Shown: one piece after another, positions 9,962 through 17,959 of the stretch | Numbering within the stretch: the stretch's first letter is position 1 | How the letters are laid out: each line of letters begins with the position of its first letter | Source: Candidatus Chloroploca sp. Khr17 | Lineage (GTDB): Bacteria; Chloroflexota; Chloroflexia; Chloroflexales; Chloroflexaceae | Direction of reading: 5' to 3' | Assembly (NCBI RefSeq): GCF_004138165.1 | Contig: NZ_RYFF01000032.1 | Coordinates: 1 to 64,000 of the forward strand | DNA length: 64,000 nt | The notes under the pieces: model-generated | Databases searched by the model: none | The model's input: the letters and a program-made list of their open reading frames with translations, nothing else | Told to the model about the DNA's origin: nothing | Position numbers and translations under genes: made by a program

Positions 9962-10063
9962 AGAGCATATCCTTACACAAGAGTTACGATGGGACAGTAA
10001 TCCTATGCATGCGATTGTACCATATCTTGAGCGTCTGTCACTACCTGAGCATCAAAAACAAAC

Positions 10064-10092
10064 TTGACAAGTAATTTTATTCGGATTATACT
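10064..10092 (+). promoter_or_regulatory. Consensus sigma-70 promoter of the HTH gene
   Basis: TTGACA (10064-10069), 17 bp, TATACT (10087-10092) in an AT-rich spacer. This is the same near-ideal architecture as the str promoter. It implies a leader of about 150 nt before the regulator gene at 10252. Confidence 0.8.
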
Positions 10093-10251
10093 CAACCTGT
10101 TGTGTATTCTACAGATATATGGCGACAGAAAAGACAACTTTTAAGTATCTAAGCAGAGTACTCTAACAAATTCTCAAACGAGCAACTTTCTTAAAAGCTT
10201 GTAGTCACAATAATCCCAACATAATCTACAAACCTGTCAGGAGGAGATGAC

Positions 10252-10944
10252 ATGTCTATGCAAGGAATAATCGGTATGGAAGAGCCTATTGCAGTCTTGT
10301 TATTTCACAGGGCGATGAGCAGAGGCCAGTCGTTAAGTGATTTTGCGGAAGAAGTAGGGATTGGAACAATCTCATTGCGGCAATTTATGCTGGGCAAAAC
10401 GACACGGCCACGTGAACGCACGATGGAAGCGCTCAGCAGCGTGCTGGATCTACCCATAGAAGAGATACGGCAGCGTATGGGGCGCCAGCCAGAGGCGGCC
10501 CCACCGTTTGGAGCATGGCTGAAGGCAGAGATGGAAGGGCGTTTTTCGCGGTCACGGTTGAACCGTGAGGCGAAGATCAGTGATGGTGCGATGCGCAACT
10601 ATCTAAGTAATCGCACCTTACCGGATGCCGATCAGGCACAACGGCTCGCCGAAGTACTGGGAGTTGTGCCTCTTGAACTCGCACGGATCATTGTTGCCAA
10701 CCAATTTGCCGAGGCAGGCATCGTACTGATGAACGGCCAGATGGTGGCCCCGATCAATAATGAAGCCGTGGTAAGTGCCGAAGGAGCGGTTGTTGCGTGG
10801 GCCGAGCTTAACGGATCAGGAGCAAAGCCAAGCGGTCAGGAACTATCGAGTGACGAAGTGCAACTGCTTGGCCTATGGCGACAGTTGCACCCGCAGGCAA
10901 AACGAGCAACGCTCGGATACTTGGCTATTCTCGCGAGCGAATAA
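10252..10944 (+). CDS. XRE-like regulator with two helix-turn-helix domains
   Basis: The 230-residue protein contains two Cro/C1-type helix-turn-helix units. One is at about residues 24-65 (SLSDFAEEVGIGTISLRQFMLGKTTRP). The second, at about 95-140, contains LNREAKISDGAMRNYLSNR. Its C-terminal third is not recognised and lacks obvious metal or cofactor motifs. An excellent ribosome-binding site (AGGAGG, 7 nt before ATG) and a consensus promoter suggest constant, strong expression. Two HTH modules in one chain could bind a two-part operator as a monomer. The target genes are unknown. Confidence 0.75.
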   Translation: MSMQGIIGMEEPIAVLLFHRAMSRGQSLSDFAEEVGIGTISLRQFMLGKTTRPRERTMEALSSVLDLPIEEIRQRMGRQPEAAPPFGAWLKAEMEGRFSRSRLNREAKISDGAMRNYLSNRTLPDADQAQRLAEVLGVVPLELARIIVANQFAEAGIVLMNGQMVAPINNEAVVSAEGAVVAWAELNGSGAKPSGQELSSDEVQLLGLWRQLHPQAKRATLGYLAILASE

Positions 10945-10963
10945 GATGCGCAGATCCGCATGA

Positions 10964-11201
10964 GGGGTGGTCCGCGTCAAAGGGTTTCACCAGATGGCGT
11001 CAAACCGCCCTGAGACCCGGGAGGGTGTCTGGGTGGCGGGCGGCTTCGTTGCGCCGTCGGAAACCTGCCAGGTGTGCGCCACCGCGATCCTTGGGGGAAC
11101 GGAGCGGTGTCCCGGCGCACACCTGGCAGGTTGGATGCCATGTGGCAATAGAGCGCACGGGAACACCCGTGACCGAGCAGGTGAAACCCTTTGAGGGGTG
11201 G
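10964..11201. repeat. Nested inverted-repeat element
   Basis: Outer 14-bp arms at 10978-10991 and 11180-11193 are perfect inverted copies, and an inner 19-bp pair lies at 11062-11080 and 11114-11132. Both outer ends also touch a direct GAGGGGTGG repeat. The element fills the gap between the HTH gene and the lipoprotein gene. It could be a non-autonomous mobile palindrome or a structured RNA. No coding sequence was identified in it. Confidence 0.6.
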
Positions 11202-11302
11202 ATCGCTTGTATCTCTAGGGCATAACGACGAGACACCTGATGGACAAGACTTGCGCCTGCGCTTGACTCCTGGTACGATGCCTCAGCCTAATGGAGGAGG
11301 CT

Positions 11303-12535
11303 ATGCGATACGTGAAACCTATGCGACTTATGATGAGCATCATCGGCTTGATGCTGCTCGGTGTTACGATGATCGTGTTAAGCGGATGCACGACGCAACC
11401 ACTGCTTGGCGAGGTGAGCCTAAGTGCAACGTCGTTTAACCCAACCGAAGCGAGTCGGCCCCTGGATATTCGTTATGCGGTAGGCCGTGACGCAACCGTT
11501 GATATTTATCTCAATGATACTGGTGGTGAGCAGTTTAACCTGCGACGCAGAGACATACGCCCTGGCAGTCGTGAGCCCTACATTTTGCGGTTTGATGGTA
11601 CCGTACCGGTTGACGACCCGATGATTGTGCGGCGGATGTTGCCACCTGGAAGCTATGAACTCGTCATCGTGGCCGAGGGGAACGATGGACAACGGAGTGA
11701 GCAGCGCCACAACCTGACGATTACCGGCAATGAAATAGGGTTGCCAACCATCGAGAACCTGGTTGTCTCGCCCTCAATCATTTCGCCCAATGCCGATGCA
11801 ATTGATGACATTGCGGAAATCACCTACCGACTGCCAGTGACAGCGACCGTTGACATTACAATGGCGGCACCTGATGGCGAAGTAATCCCAGTGGTCACCC
11901 GCGAAGAAGTAGGGCCATTCGAACAGCATCACACCTGGAATGGCAAACGACCGAATCAATCGCTCTTGTCGGCGGGCATCTACACCTACACGGTGCGGGC
12001 GGAAGATGCATATGGCAACATTGTGCAGCAACAGGGACAACTCGGACTCGAAGATGTCGGGCAGCCCGAGGCGCGCATTGTCGCGGCGCATATCGCCCCG
12101 CAGCGCGTCATGCTGGGAGACGTCATTACGGTAACCATGCGGGTGCGCAATACCGGCAATGTTCCGATCCGCACCTATGGCCCACCGAGCGGCTTTGCCT
12201 ATACGACCGACGAAGTCTTTTCGTCGGTTGAGGAGGGGCGTTACACGGCCCAGGCGGGTGGCTTCTGGCGGGTCGGCATGGACTGGGACGCCAACAGTGG
12301 GGGTGGGCCGCGGCGCTACCCATTCCGGTGGGCCATTTCACCACGGCCAGCCGAAGAGTGGACGATCCCAGGGGTCGAAGACTTCTTGATGCCCGGCGAA
12401 GAGGTCGAGATTGTTGGACAGATTCGCATTTTGCAGCGTGAGACCCGAATGGGTTTTTATGTCGGGTTGATCCAGGATGGAGTCGGCTTCTTTCAGGATC
12501 GCACGGCACGAACAATTATCGAAGTCGGTTTTTAA
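11303..12535 (+). CDS. Lipoprotein with FlgD/Ig-like repeats
   Basis: Starting at the ATG at 11303 gives a lipoprotein signal peptide with lipobox LSGC (Cys29). GGAGGAGG directly precedes this ATG and actually overlaps an in-frame ATG at 11291, so 11303 is preferred. The mature part is beta-rich. Around residues 155-175 it contains a SPNADAIDDIAEITYRL stretch and a following HHTWNGKR segment, both typical of FlgD-type Ig-like domains. The C-terminal third resembles an Ig-like/CARDB-type domain. It is 3 bp upstream of a MacB-type permease, so the two products probably work together at the membrane. The ligand is unknown. Confidence 0.75.
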   Translation: MRYVKPMRLMMSIIGLMLLGVTMIVLSGCTTQPLLGEVSLSATSFNPTEASRPLDIRYAVGRDATVDIYLNDTGGEQFNLRRRDIRPGSREPYILRFDGTVPVDDPMIVRRMLPPGSYELVIVAEGNDGQRSEQRHNLTITGNEIGLPTIENLVVSPSIISPNADAIDDIAEITYRLPVTATVDITMAAPDGEVIPVVTREEVGPFEQHHTWNGKRPNQSLLSAGIYTYTVRAEDAYGNIVQQQGQLGLEDVGQPEARIVAAHIAPQRVMLGDVITVTMRVRNTGNVPIRTYGPPSGFAYTTDEVFSSVEEGRYTAQAGGFWRVGMDWDANSGGGPRRYPFRWAISPRPAEEWTIPGVEDFLMPGEEVEIVGQIRILQRETRMGFYVGLIQDGVGFFQDRTARTIIEVGF

Positions 12536-12538
12536 ACT

Positions 12539-13789
12539 ATGGAACTTGGGGATATTCTGCGTACAGCCTTAGAGAATCTAGGGCGGCGCAAAGTACGGAC
12601 GATTCTGACGTCAACCGGGGTCATTGTGGGCATCTTGACGATTGTCACAATGGTTTCGCTCGGTGTTGGCGTACAACGCGAGGTACGGGCGCAATTTGCG
12701 GCTTTAGGGCTTGAGAATGTCTTTGTCAACCCTGGAGTACAAAGTAACGACGATTTTTTTAACCAGTTTGGCACACCAAGCCGCTCGAATCCGATCACAC
12801 CTGAGGTGGTTGCACAATGGGAAGCCTTGCCAACGGTGCAGGGCGTCGTTGCCCAGATCAATCTTGATGAGGTGACATCGTTGATCGAGTTTCCCAATGG
12901 CGATCTCACCTCGATACGCGTGACGGGGCAAGAAGTCTTTGCCAACCCGTTTCGGAGTGAAGCAGCGGCCCTGGCAGGTGATATTAGCCCGGTGCAACAA
13001 GCAGGGCGTGTTGTGCTGGCTGCGGGTGCGGTGCCGGAGGGTGTTGAGGCAGGCGAGCTTGTCGAACAAACGATCACGATTGTGCTGCGCAGTCCACGCG
13101 GTGAAAGTGAACGGTTCCCGCTGGTTGTTGCCGGAGTGAGCGACCTACCTGACAACGAAGTCCAGGCGGCCGTCGCTGATATGGCGACGATGAAATCGTG
13201 GTGGTTCAATGTGCCAGACTATCTGCAAACACAGGGGTACGATGTAGCGGTGGTACGGGCGAATGACGTCGCAGCGGCAGCGGTGCTTGTGCGCACCTTT
13301 CGCGACGAGGGCTACCGCGTACAATCGCTCGAACTGATCCTCGAACAGGCGAACCGGGTTTTTGCGGTGATCAATGTCATGCTTGCCTCGGTTGGCGGGT
13401 TGGCGCTCTTTGTGGCGAGCCTCGGGATCGTCAACACCATGATTATGGCGATCTACGAGCGCACACGCGAGATTGGCACACTGAAAGCGATTGGCGCGTC
13501 ACGAGCGGATATTCGCAACCTGTTTATGATCGAGGCAGGGCTGATCGGGTTGCTTGGTGGAGCATTTGGGATTGTAGGGGGATGGCTACTAGGCTTGTTG
13601 CTCAACGAAGTGATTGCCTGGTACATCGAGCGCGAGCAACTGCCGATTGCGGCAACCTTCTTTGTGACCCCGTGGTGGCTGGCGCTGGCAGCACTCGTCT
13701 TTGCCGCACTGATCGGGATCGTGGCGGGGCTTTACCCGGCAGCGCGAGCGGCGCGGCTTGATCCGCTGGTGGCGCTGCGTTACGAATAA
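12539..13789 (+). CDS. MacB/FtsX-type ABC transporter permease
   Basis: The 416-residue protein has the MacB topology: one N-terminal membrane helix (about residues 20-45), a long extracytoplasmic MacB_PCD-like domain (about 50-265), then three C-terminal helices forming an FtsX domain. The FtsX domain carries the conserved AIYERTREIGTLKAIGASR coupling segment (about residues 302-320). Such permeases form mechanotransmission or export complexes with a LolD/MacB-type ATPase. No ATPase gene is adjacent, so the partner must be encoded elsewhere. It is co-transcribed with the preceding lipoprotein (3 bp gap). Confidence 0.85.
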   Translation: MELGDILRTALENLGRRKVRTILTSTGVIVGILTIVTMVSLGVGVQREVRAQFAALGLENVFVNPGVQSNDDFFNQFGTPSRSNPITPEVVAQWEALPTVQGVVAQINLDEVTSLIEFPNGDLTSIRVTGQEVFANPFRSEAAALAGDISPVQQAGRVVLAAGAVPEGVEAGELVEQTITIVLRSPRGESERFPLVVAGVSDLPDNEVQAAVADMATMKSWWFNVPDYLQTQGYDVAVVRANDVAAAAVLVRTFRDEGYRVQSLELILEQANRVFAVINVMLASVGGLALFVASLGIVNTMIMAIYERTREIGTLKAIGASRADIRNLFMIEAGLIGLLGGAFGIVGGWLLGLLLNEVIAWYIEREQLPIAATFFVTPWWLALAALVFAALIGIVAGLYPAARAARLDPLVALRYE

Positions 13790-14102
13790 ACACCGTCGGT
13801 GATCGATGCCATTTTAGCTTGCCGCTTTTGGATTGAAGATTGCCGCGCATGACGTTCACCTATGCTCTGGCCGCAACCCGAGGGCGATGGCATCTTCCGG
13901 CGGTGCGTGCCGCTTGACCGCTTGGTATAACAAGGCTATGCACGGGCAACCTCGGTTGGCCGTGCATAGCCTTGTCTAACATACGCCTTTTGGCTGATGG
14001 CTAACTCGCCCGTGTGTGCTACCCTGGCTGAGATGAGCAGGTGATGGGCCCGGTTGCGCTTGGCGAGGCTGCGGTCGCGCTCTTGCAGATAAGGAGAAGG
14101 TT
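13790..14102. other. Intergenic region before the ABC exporter
   Basis: About 313 bp with no credible gene. It holds the hairpin at 13930-13975 and, at its end, the AAGGAG ribosome-binding site of the next gene. No convincing promoter boxes were seen. Confidence 0.5.
13930..13975 (+). terminator. Hairpin terminator after the permease gene
   Basis: Sixteen-bp perfect arms (13930-13945 and 13960-13975) are extended inward by five further pairs after one mismatch, leaving a two-base loop. Only weak T content follows it. Confidence 0.5.
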
Positions 14103-15959
14103 TTGCATCAGCAGAGCGAGTTTACGATTAAAGATGCCTATCAGTACAACCATACAAGTCGGTGGCAATGGATTGTCGCACATGTGATGCGGTACAAATG
14201 GCTAGCGCTGGTGACGATAGGCTGTTATGTTTTGGCATGGATTGCCTATGCAGGTGCGCAGGTATTTATCGGACGTGCCGCCGAAGAAATTCTGCAGCCG
14301 AGTGCCGCGCAGGCGTTGCTGGTGCTGGCGCTGATCATTATGGGTCTGCTGGCGCTCGATGGCATTTCGATGCTGATTGGGACGCTTGCCGCTGAAACGG
14401 TGGCATCGCACTTCGAGGCCGATGCACGCCAGGAACTCTATGCGAGTCTGCTGGGGAAGAATAAGGCGTTTCATGATCGGCAGCGGGCTGGCGATATTAT
14501 GGCACGGGCGACCGACGATACGCAGCAGTTGAGCAGCATGATCGTACCCGGATCGAGCCTGATTTTTGAGACAATCCTGGGGATTCTGATTCCGATCACG
14601 TTTATCGCGCTGACACGGCTTGAATTGGCACTAGTACCGCTCGGATTTGTGGCGGCCTATATTCTGCTGGCGCGCAAGCATATTCGGCGGTTGCAACCAG
14701 TGATTGACCGTCAACGCGAGCAGTACGGCACACTTAACGCGGGGCTAGAAGAGAGCCTTTCGGGGATCGAGGTCGTGAAAGCGAGCGCACGCGAGATCTT
14801 TGAGCAAGGCAAATTTCGGCGTAACGCACGGATCTTCCGCGATCTCTTTGTGCAGCAAGGCGCTATCGAAGCACGCTATCTGCCGCTGCTGGTCTATGGC
14901 ATTGCGGTGGGCCTGACCTTCCTGCATGCGATGTGGCTCTATCGGCAGAGCGTGATTGATCTTGGCTCGGTCATTACGGTGATTGGCCTGATGAATGTTT
15001 TGCGGTTTCCGACCTTTATTTCGATCTTTGCGTTTTCAGTTTTTCAGGCTGGTTTATCAAGTGCGGGACGTATTCTGAGCATTATCAAAGCCGAGACGAA
15101 CCTGCATGAGAATGCAACCGGATATGCGGCCCCGATGCGTGGTGCGATCAGATTTGAAGGTGTGAGTTTTGGATATGCGCGGCGGGGGGCGACGGGCACG
15201 ATTGAAGCACCATCGGCAGAGGCACACACACCGGTGGCCACGCTTGAGGCGGTATCGTTTGACGTTGTACCGGGGCAGACTGTCGCCATTGTGGGGCAGA
15301 CTGGCAGTGGCAAGAGTGCGCTGACCCAACTCGTGAATCGTACGTATGACGCGACGAAGGGGCGAGTTCTGATTGACGGGATAGATGTGCGTGACTGGAG
15401 CCTTGATGCGCTACGGTCGCAGATTGGCAAGATCGAGCAGGACATTTTTCTCTTCTCGCGGAGCATCGGGGAAAACATTGCGTTCGGGGCACCGGGAGCG
15501 ACGCAAGACGAGATTGAAGTCGCCGCCCATGCTGCTCAGGCGCACGAGTTTATCATGAGTTTTCCCGACGGCTACGCGACGGTTGTGGGGGAACGGGGCG
15601 TCACGCTTTCGGGGGGGCAACGTCAGCGCATTGCGCTTGCACGTGCCTTCCTGAGTAATCCGCGCATTCTGATCCTGGACGATAGCACGAGTGCGATTGA
15701 TAGTGCAACCGAGGATCAGATTCAGCAAGCGATCCGCAAAGCCCAGGAGGGTCGCACCGTGCTCTTGATCACCCACCGGCTCTCACAGATCCGCTGGGCC
15801 GACCAGATCCTGGTGCTTGACAGTGGGCGGTTGGTTGCAGCAGGCAGTCACGATGAACTACTACGGTGCTCGCGTCACTACCGACGGATCTTTGCCCGGT
15901 TTGAGGTTGATCTGCCGCCACTCGAAGATGAAGCGACGCCAGTGCGGCGCGCCGCATAA
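14103..15959 (+). CDS. ABC exporter half-transporter, degenerate-site subunit
   Basis: A 618-residue fused membrane/ATPase half-transporter of the MsbA/BmrC type. Six hydrophobic segments span about residues 35-310. The nucleotide-binding domain has Walker A GQTGSGKS (398-405), signature LSGGQ (about 502-506) and Walker B ending in Asp526-Asp527. The usual catalytic Glu after Walker B is therefore Asp527. In heterodimeric exporters such as TM287/288 that change marks the degenerate ATP site. The start is TTG at 14103, supported by AAGGAG a few nt upstream; no ATG fits as well. The partner gene follows after 9 bp. The substrate (lipid, drug or peptide) cannot be told. Confidence 0.88.
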   Translation: MHQQSEFTIKDAYQYNHTSRWQWIVAHVMRYKWLALVTIGCYVLAWIAYAGAQVFIGRAAEEILQPSAAQALLVLALIIMGLLALDGISMLIGTLAAETVASHFEADARQELYASLLGKNKAFHDRQRAGDIMARATDDTQQLSSMIVPGSSLIFETILGILIPITFIALTRLELALVPLGFVAAYILLARKHIRRLQPVIDRQREQYGTLNAGLEESLSGIEVVKASAREIFEQGKFRRNARIFRDLFVQQGAIEARYLPLLVYGIAVGLTFLHAMWLYRQSVIDLGSVITVIGLMNVLRFPTFISIFAFSVFQAGLSSAGRILSIIKAETNLHENATGYAAPMRGAIRFEGVSFGYARRGATGTIEAPSAEAHTPVATLEAVSFDVVPGQTVAIVGQTGSGKSALTQLVNRTYDATKGRVLIDGIDVRDWSLDALRSQIGKIEQDIFLFSRSIGENIAFGAPGATQDEIEVAAHAAQAHEFIMSFPDGYATVVGERGVTLSGGQRQRIALARAFLSNPRILILDDSTSAIDSATEDQIQQAIRKAQEGRTVLLITHRLSQIRWADQILVLDSGRLVAAGSHDELLRCSRHYRRIFARFEVDLPPLEDEATPVRRAA

Positions 15960-15968
15960 GAGGAATCC

Positions 15969-17780
15969 ATGGGTTTTATTTTTGATGGATTAGATGCAGA
16001 AGAATACGACCGTAAATACGGCGACAAGATTCTGGTCAAACGGATTCTGAGCTACTTTCGGCCTGAAGCGCCGAAGATGATCATTGCTGCCGGGATGATT
16101 ATTGCAACTGCGCTGCTTGATGCGGTGATACCGATCTTTATTGCGCGGAATCTTGATAGTCTGCAGCCTGACACACCCTTTACGCAACTGGGCCTGGTTG
16201 CCCTGGGCCTGGTCGCGTTGGCATCAACGTCGTGGGTCTTCAACTTTATCCGTCAGACGCGCTCGTCGCAGGCGGTCGGTGCGGTGGTACTCAAGCTGCG
16301 CGAGGATGCCGCCGACGCCGTGTTACGGCGTGATCTCTCGTTTTACGACCAGTTCCCGACAGGCAAGATTGTCAGTCGGGTGACGTCGGATACGGCCGCC
16401 TTCTCGCAGGTGATGGTGCTGACGATGGACTTGATGAGTCGGGTTCTGCTCGTTGTGGTGCTGCTGATCTATCTGGCGACGATCAACCTGCAGCTGACGC
16501 TCGTCTTACTGGGCCTAGCCCCGTTTATTGTCGGGGCTGCGCTGGGTTTTCGTGCGCTAGCGCGGAGAACGATCACCGCATCACGGCGGATGAATGCGAC
16601 CGTGAGCGCCCATGTGCAAGAGACGGTGAGCGGCATCGGGGTCGCCAAGACCTTTCGGCAAGAGCCAGCGATCTACAACGAGTTTGTGCGGGTCAACAAT
16701 CAGAGTCGGCGGGTGAATATGCGCACGCGCTACACCTTTAGCAGCATCTTCCCGTTGCTCAACATCCTGGCCGGCATTGGCACCGCGCTGCTCGTCTATC
16801 TTGGGGGCTTGCAGGTACAGGATGGCGGGCTAACACCAGGCGAATGGTTCCTCTTTATCCAAGGTTTGGCCCTCTTCTGGTTCCCGCTGACAAGCATTGC
16901 CTCGTTCTGGAGTCAGTTCCAGCTTGGTCTAGCGGCAGGCGAGCGGGTCTTTGCCCTGATTGATGCCCAGCCAGAGGTCGTGCAACGAGGTGATGTGCAG
17001 CTACCGGAACTAAAGGGGGCGATCCGTTTTGCGCATGTCAACTTTGCGTACCGTCCAGGTGAGCCAGTTCTGCGTGACTTCAACCTGATGATCCGGCCGG
17101 GCGAAACGATTGCGCTGGTCGGACACACGGGGTCGGGCAAGAGCAGCCTTGCGCGGCTAGTGGCGCGGTTTTACGAATTTCAAGAGGGCAGCATCACGCT
17201 TGATGGCACAGACATCCGGACGCTGAACCTGGCAGCCTACCGAACACGCTTGGGCATTGTCACGCAAGCGCCGTTTCTCTTTGATGGAACGGTACGCGAA
17301 AATATCCGCTATGGGCAACCGGACGCCAGTGACGAAGCGGTGCGCGCCGTGGCGGAGCGTGTCGGTGGAGGCGACTGGATCGCGGGGTTGCCAGAGGGCC
17401 TGGAGAGTCAGGTTGGCGAACGGGGAGGGAGCCTCTCGATGGGGCAACGGCAGCTTGTTGCGCTCGCGCGGGTGTTGTTGCAGGATCCAGCGATCTGCAT
17501 TCTTGATGAAGCAACGGCGAGCATTGACCCGTTGACCGAGACCTTGATTCAGGAAGGACTAGACGAAGTTCTGGTGGGGCGGACATCCATTGTGATTGCC
17601 CACCGACTGAGCACAGTACGGTCGGCGGATCGCATCATTGTGCTGCGCAAAGGTGCAATCATTGAAGAAGGCAATCACGACCAGTTGATTGCAGCGAACG
17701 GCCACTACGCCGAACTATACAATACCTACTTTCGGCATCAATCGCTGGCTTATATTGAAGGAACGCGACGGGCAGCATAA
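15969..17780 (+). CDS. ABC exporter half-transporter, canonical catalytic subunit
   Basis: The 603-residue partner of the preceding gene, with a six-helix membrane domain (about residues 30-320) and an ATPase domain. Walker A is GHTGSGKS (from residue 385) and Walker B is LDEATASID with the catalytic Glu514. The signature motif is LSMGQ (489-493) instead of LSGGQ. In a heterodimer the degenerate site pairs the Asp-type Walker B of one subunit with the altered signature of the other, exactly the combination seen here. AAGAGG precedes the ATG. The pair is very likely one asymmetric exporter. Confidence 0.88.
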   Translation: MGFIFDGLDAEEYDRKYGDKILVKRILSYFRPEAPKMIIAAGMIIATALLDAVIPIFIARNLDSLQPDTPFTQLGLVALGLVALASTSWVFNFIRQTRSSQAVGAVVLKLREDAADAVLRRDLSFYDQFPTGKIVSRVTSDTAAFSQVMVLTMDLMSRVLLVVVLLIYLATINLQLTLVLLGLAPFIVGAALGFRALARRTITASRRMNATVSAHVQETVSGIGVAKTFRQEPAIYNEFVRVNNQSRRVNMRTRYTFSSIFPLLNILAGIGTALLVYLGGLQVQDGGLTPGEWFLFIQGLALFWFPLTSIASFWSQFQLGLAAGERVFALIDAQPEVVQRGDVQLPELKGAIRFAHVNFAYRPGEPVLRDFNLMIRPGETIALVGHTGSGKSSLARLVARFYEFQEGSITLDGTDIRTLNLAAYRTRLGIVTQAPFLFDGTVRENIRYGQPDASDEAVRAVAERVGGGDWIAGLPEGLESQVGERGGSLSMGQRQLVALARVLLQDPAICILDEATASIDPLTETLIQEGLDEVLVGRTSIVIAHRLSTVRSADRIIVLRKGAIIEEGNHDQLIAANGHYAELYNTYFRHQSLAYIEGTRRAA

Positions 17781-17786
17781 GCGTCA

Positions 17787-17812
17787 TTCTTTGCAAAGAA
17801 GACCGGTTTTTT
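17787..17812 (+). terminator. Weak terminator after the exporter operon
   Basis: The palindrome TTCTTTGCAAAGAA (17787-17800) is followed within a few bases by a T6 run. The stem is AT-rich, so termination would be inefficient. Confidence 0.4.
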
Positions 17813-17867
17813 GACGCAACGGCGCAACGGCGCAAAGGGTTTCACGTTTGCGCAGAGTAGATTAGGG

Positions 17868-17917
17868 TATAATGCAGCCTGGACTTGCCCATCTTTGCAG
17901 GTAAGTCTAGGCTGCAT
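17868..17917 (+). promoter_or_regulatory. TATAAT box overlapped by an 18-bp hairpin ahead of dinG
   Basis: A perfect TATAAT lies at 17868-17873, with a poor -35 region. Arms 17872-17889 and 17900-17917 form an 18-bp hairpin with two G-U-compatible differences, beginning inside the -10 box. It could be an operator, a leader hairpin or the exporter terminator. Confidence 0.45.
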
Positions 17918-17959
17918 TTCTATGCCATAAGCACAGGATCTGGTGACGGAAAGCTAGCT

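Noticed and set aside
17885-17959. N-terminal extension of the DinG-type protein
   Set aside because: It would start inside the leader hairpin, and the conserved exonuclease fold begins right after ATG 17960.
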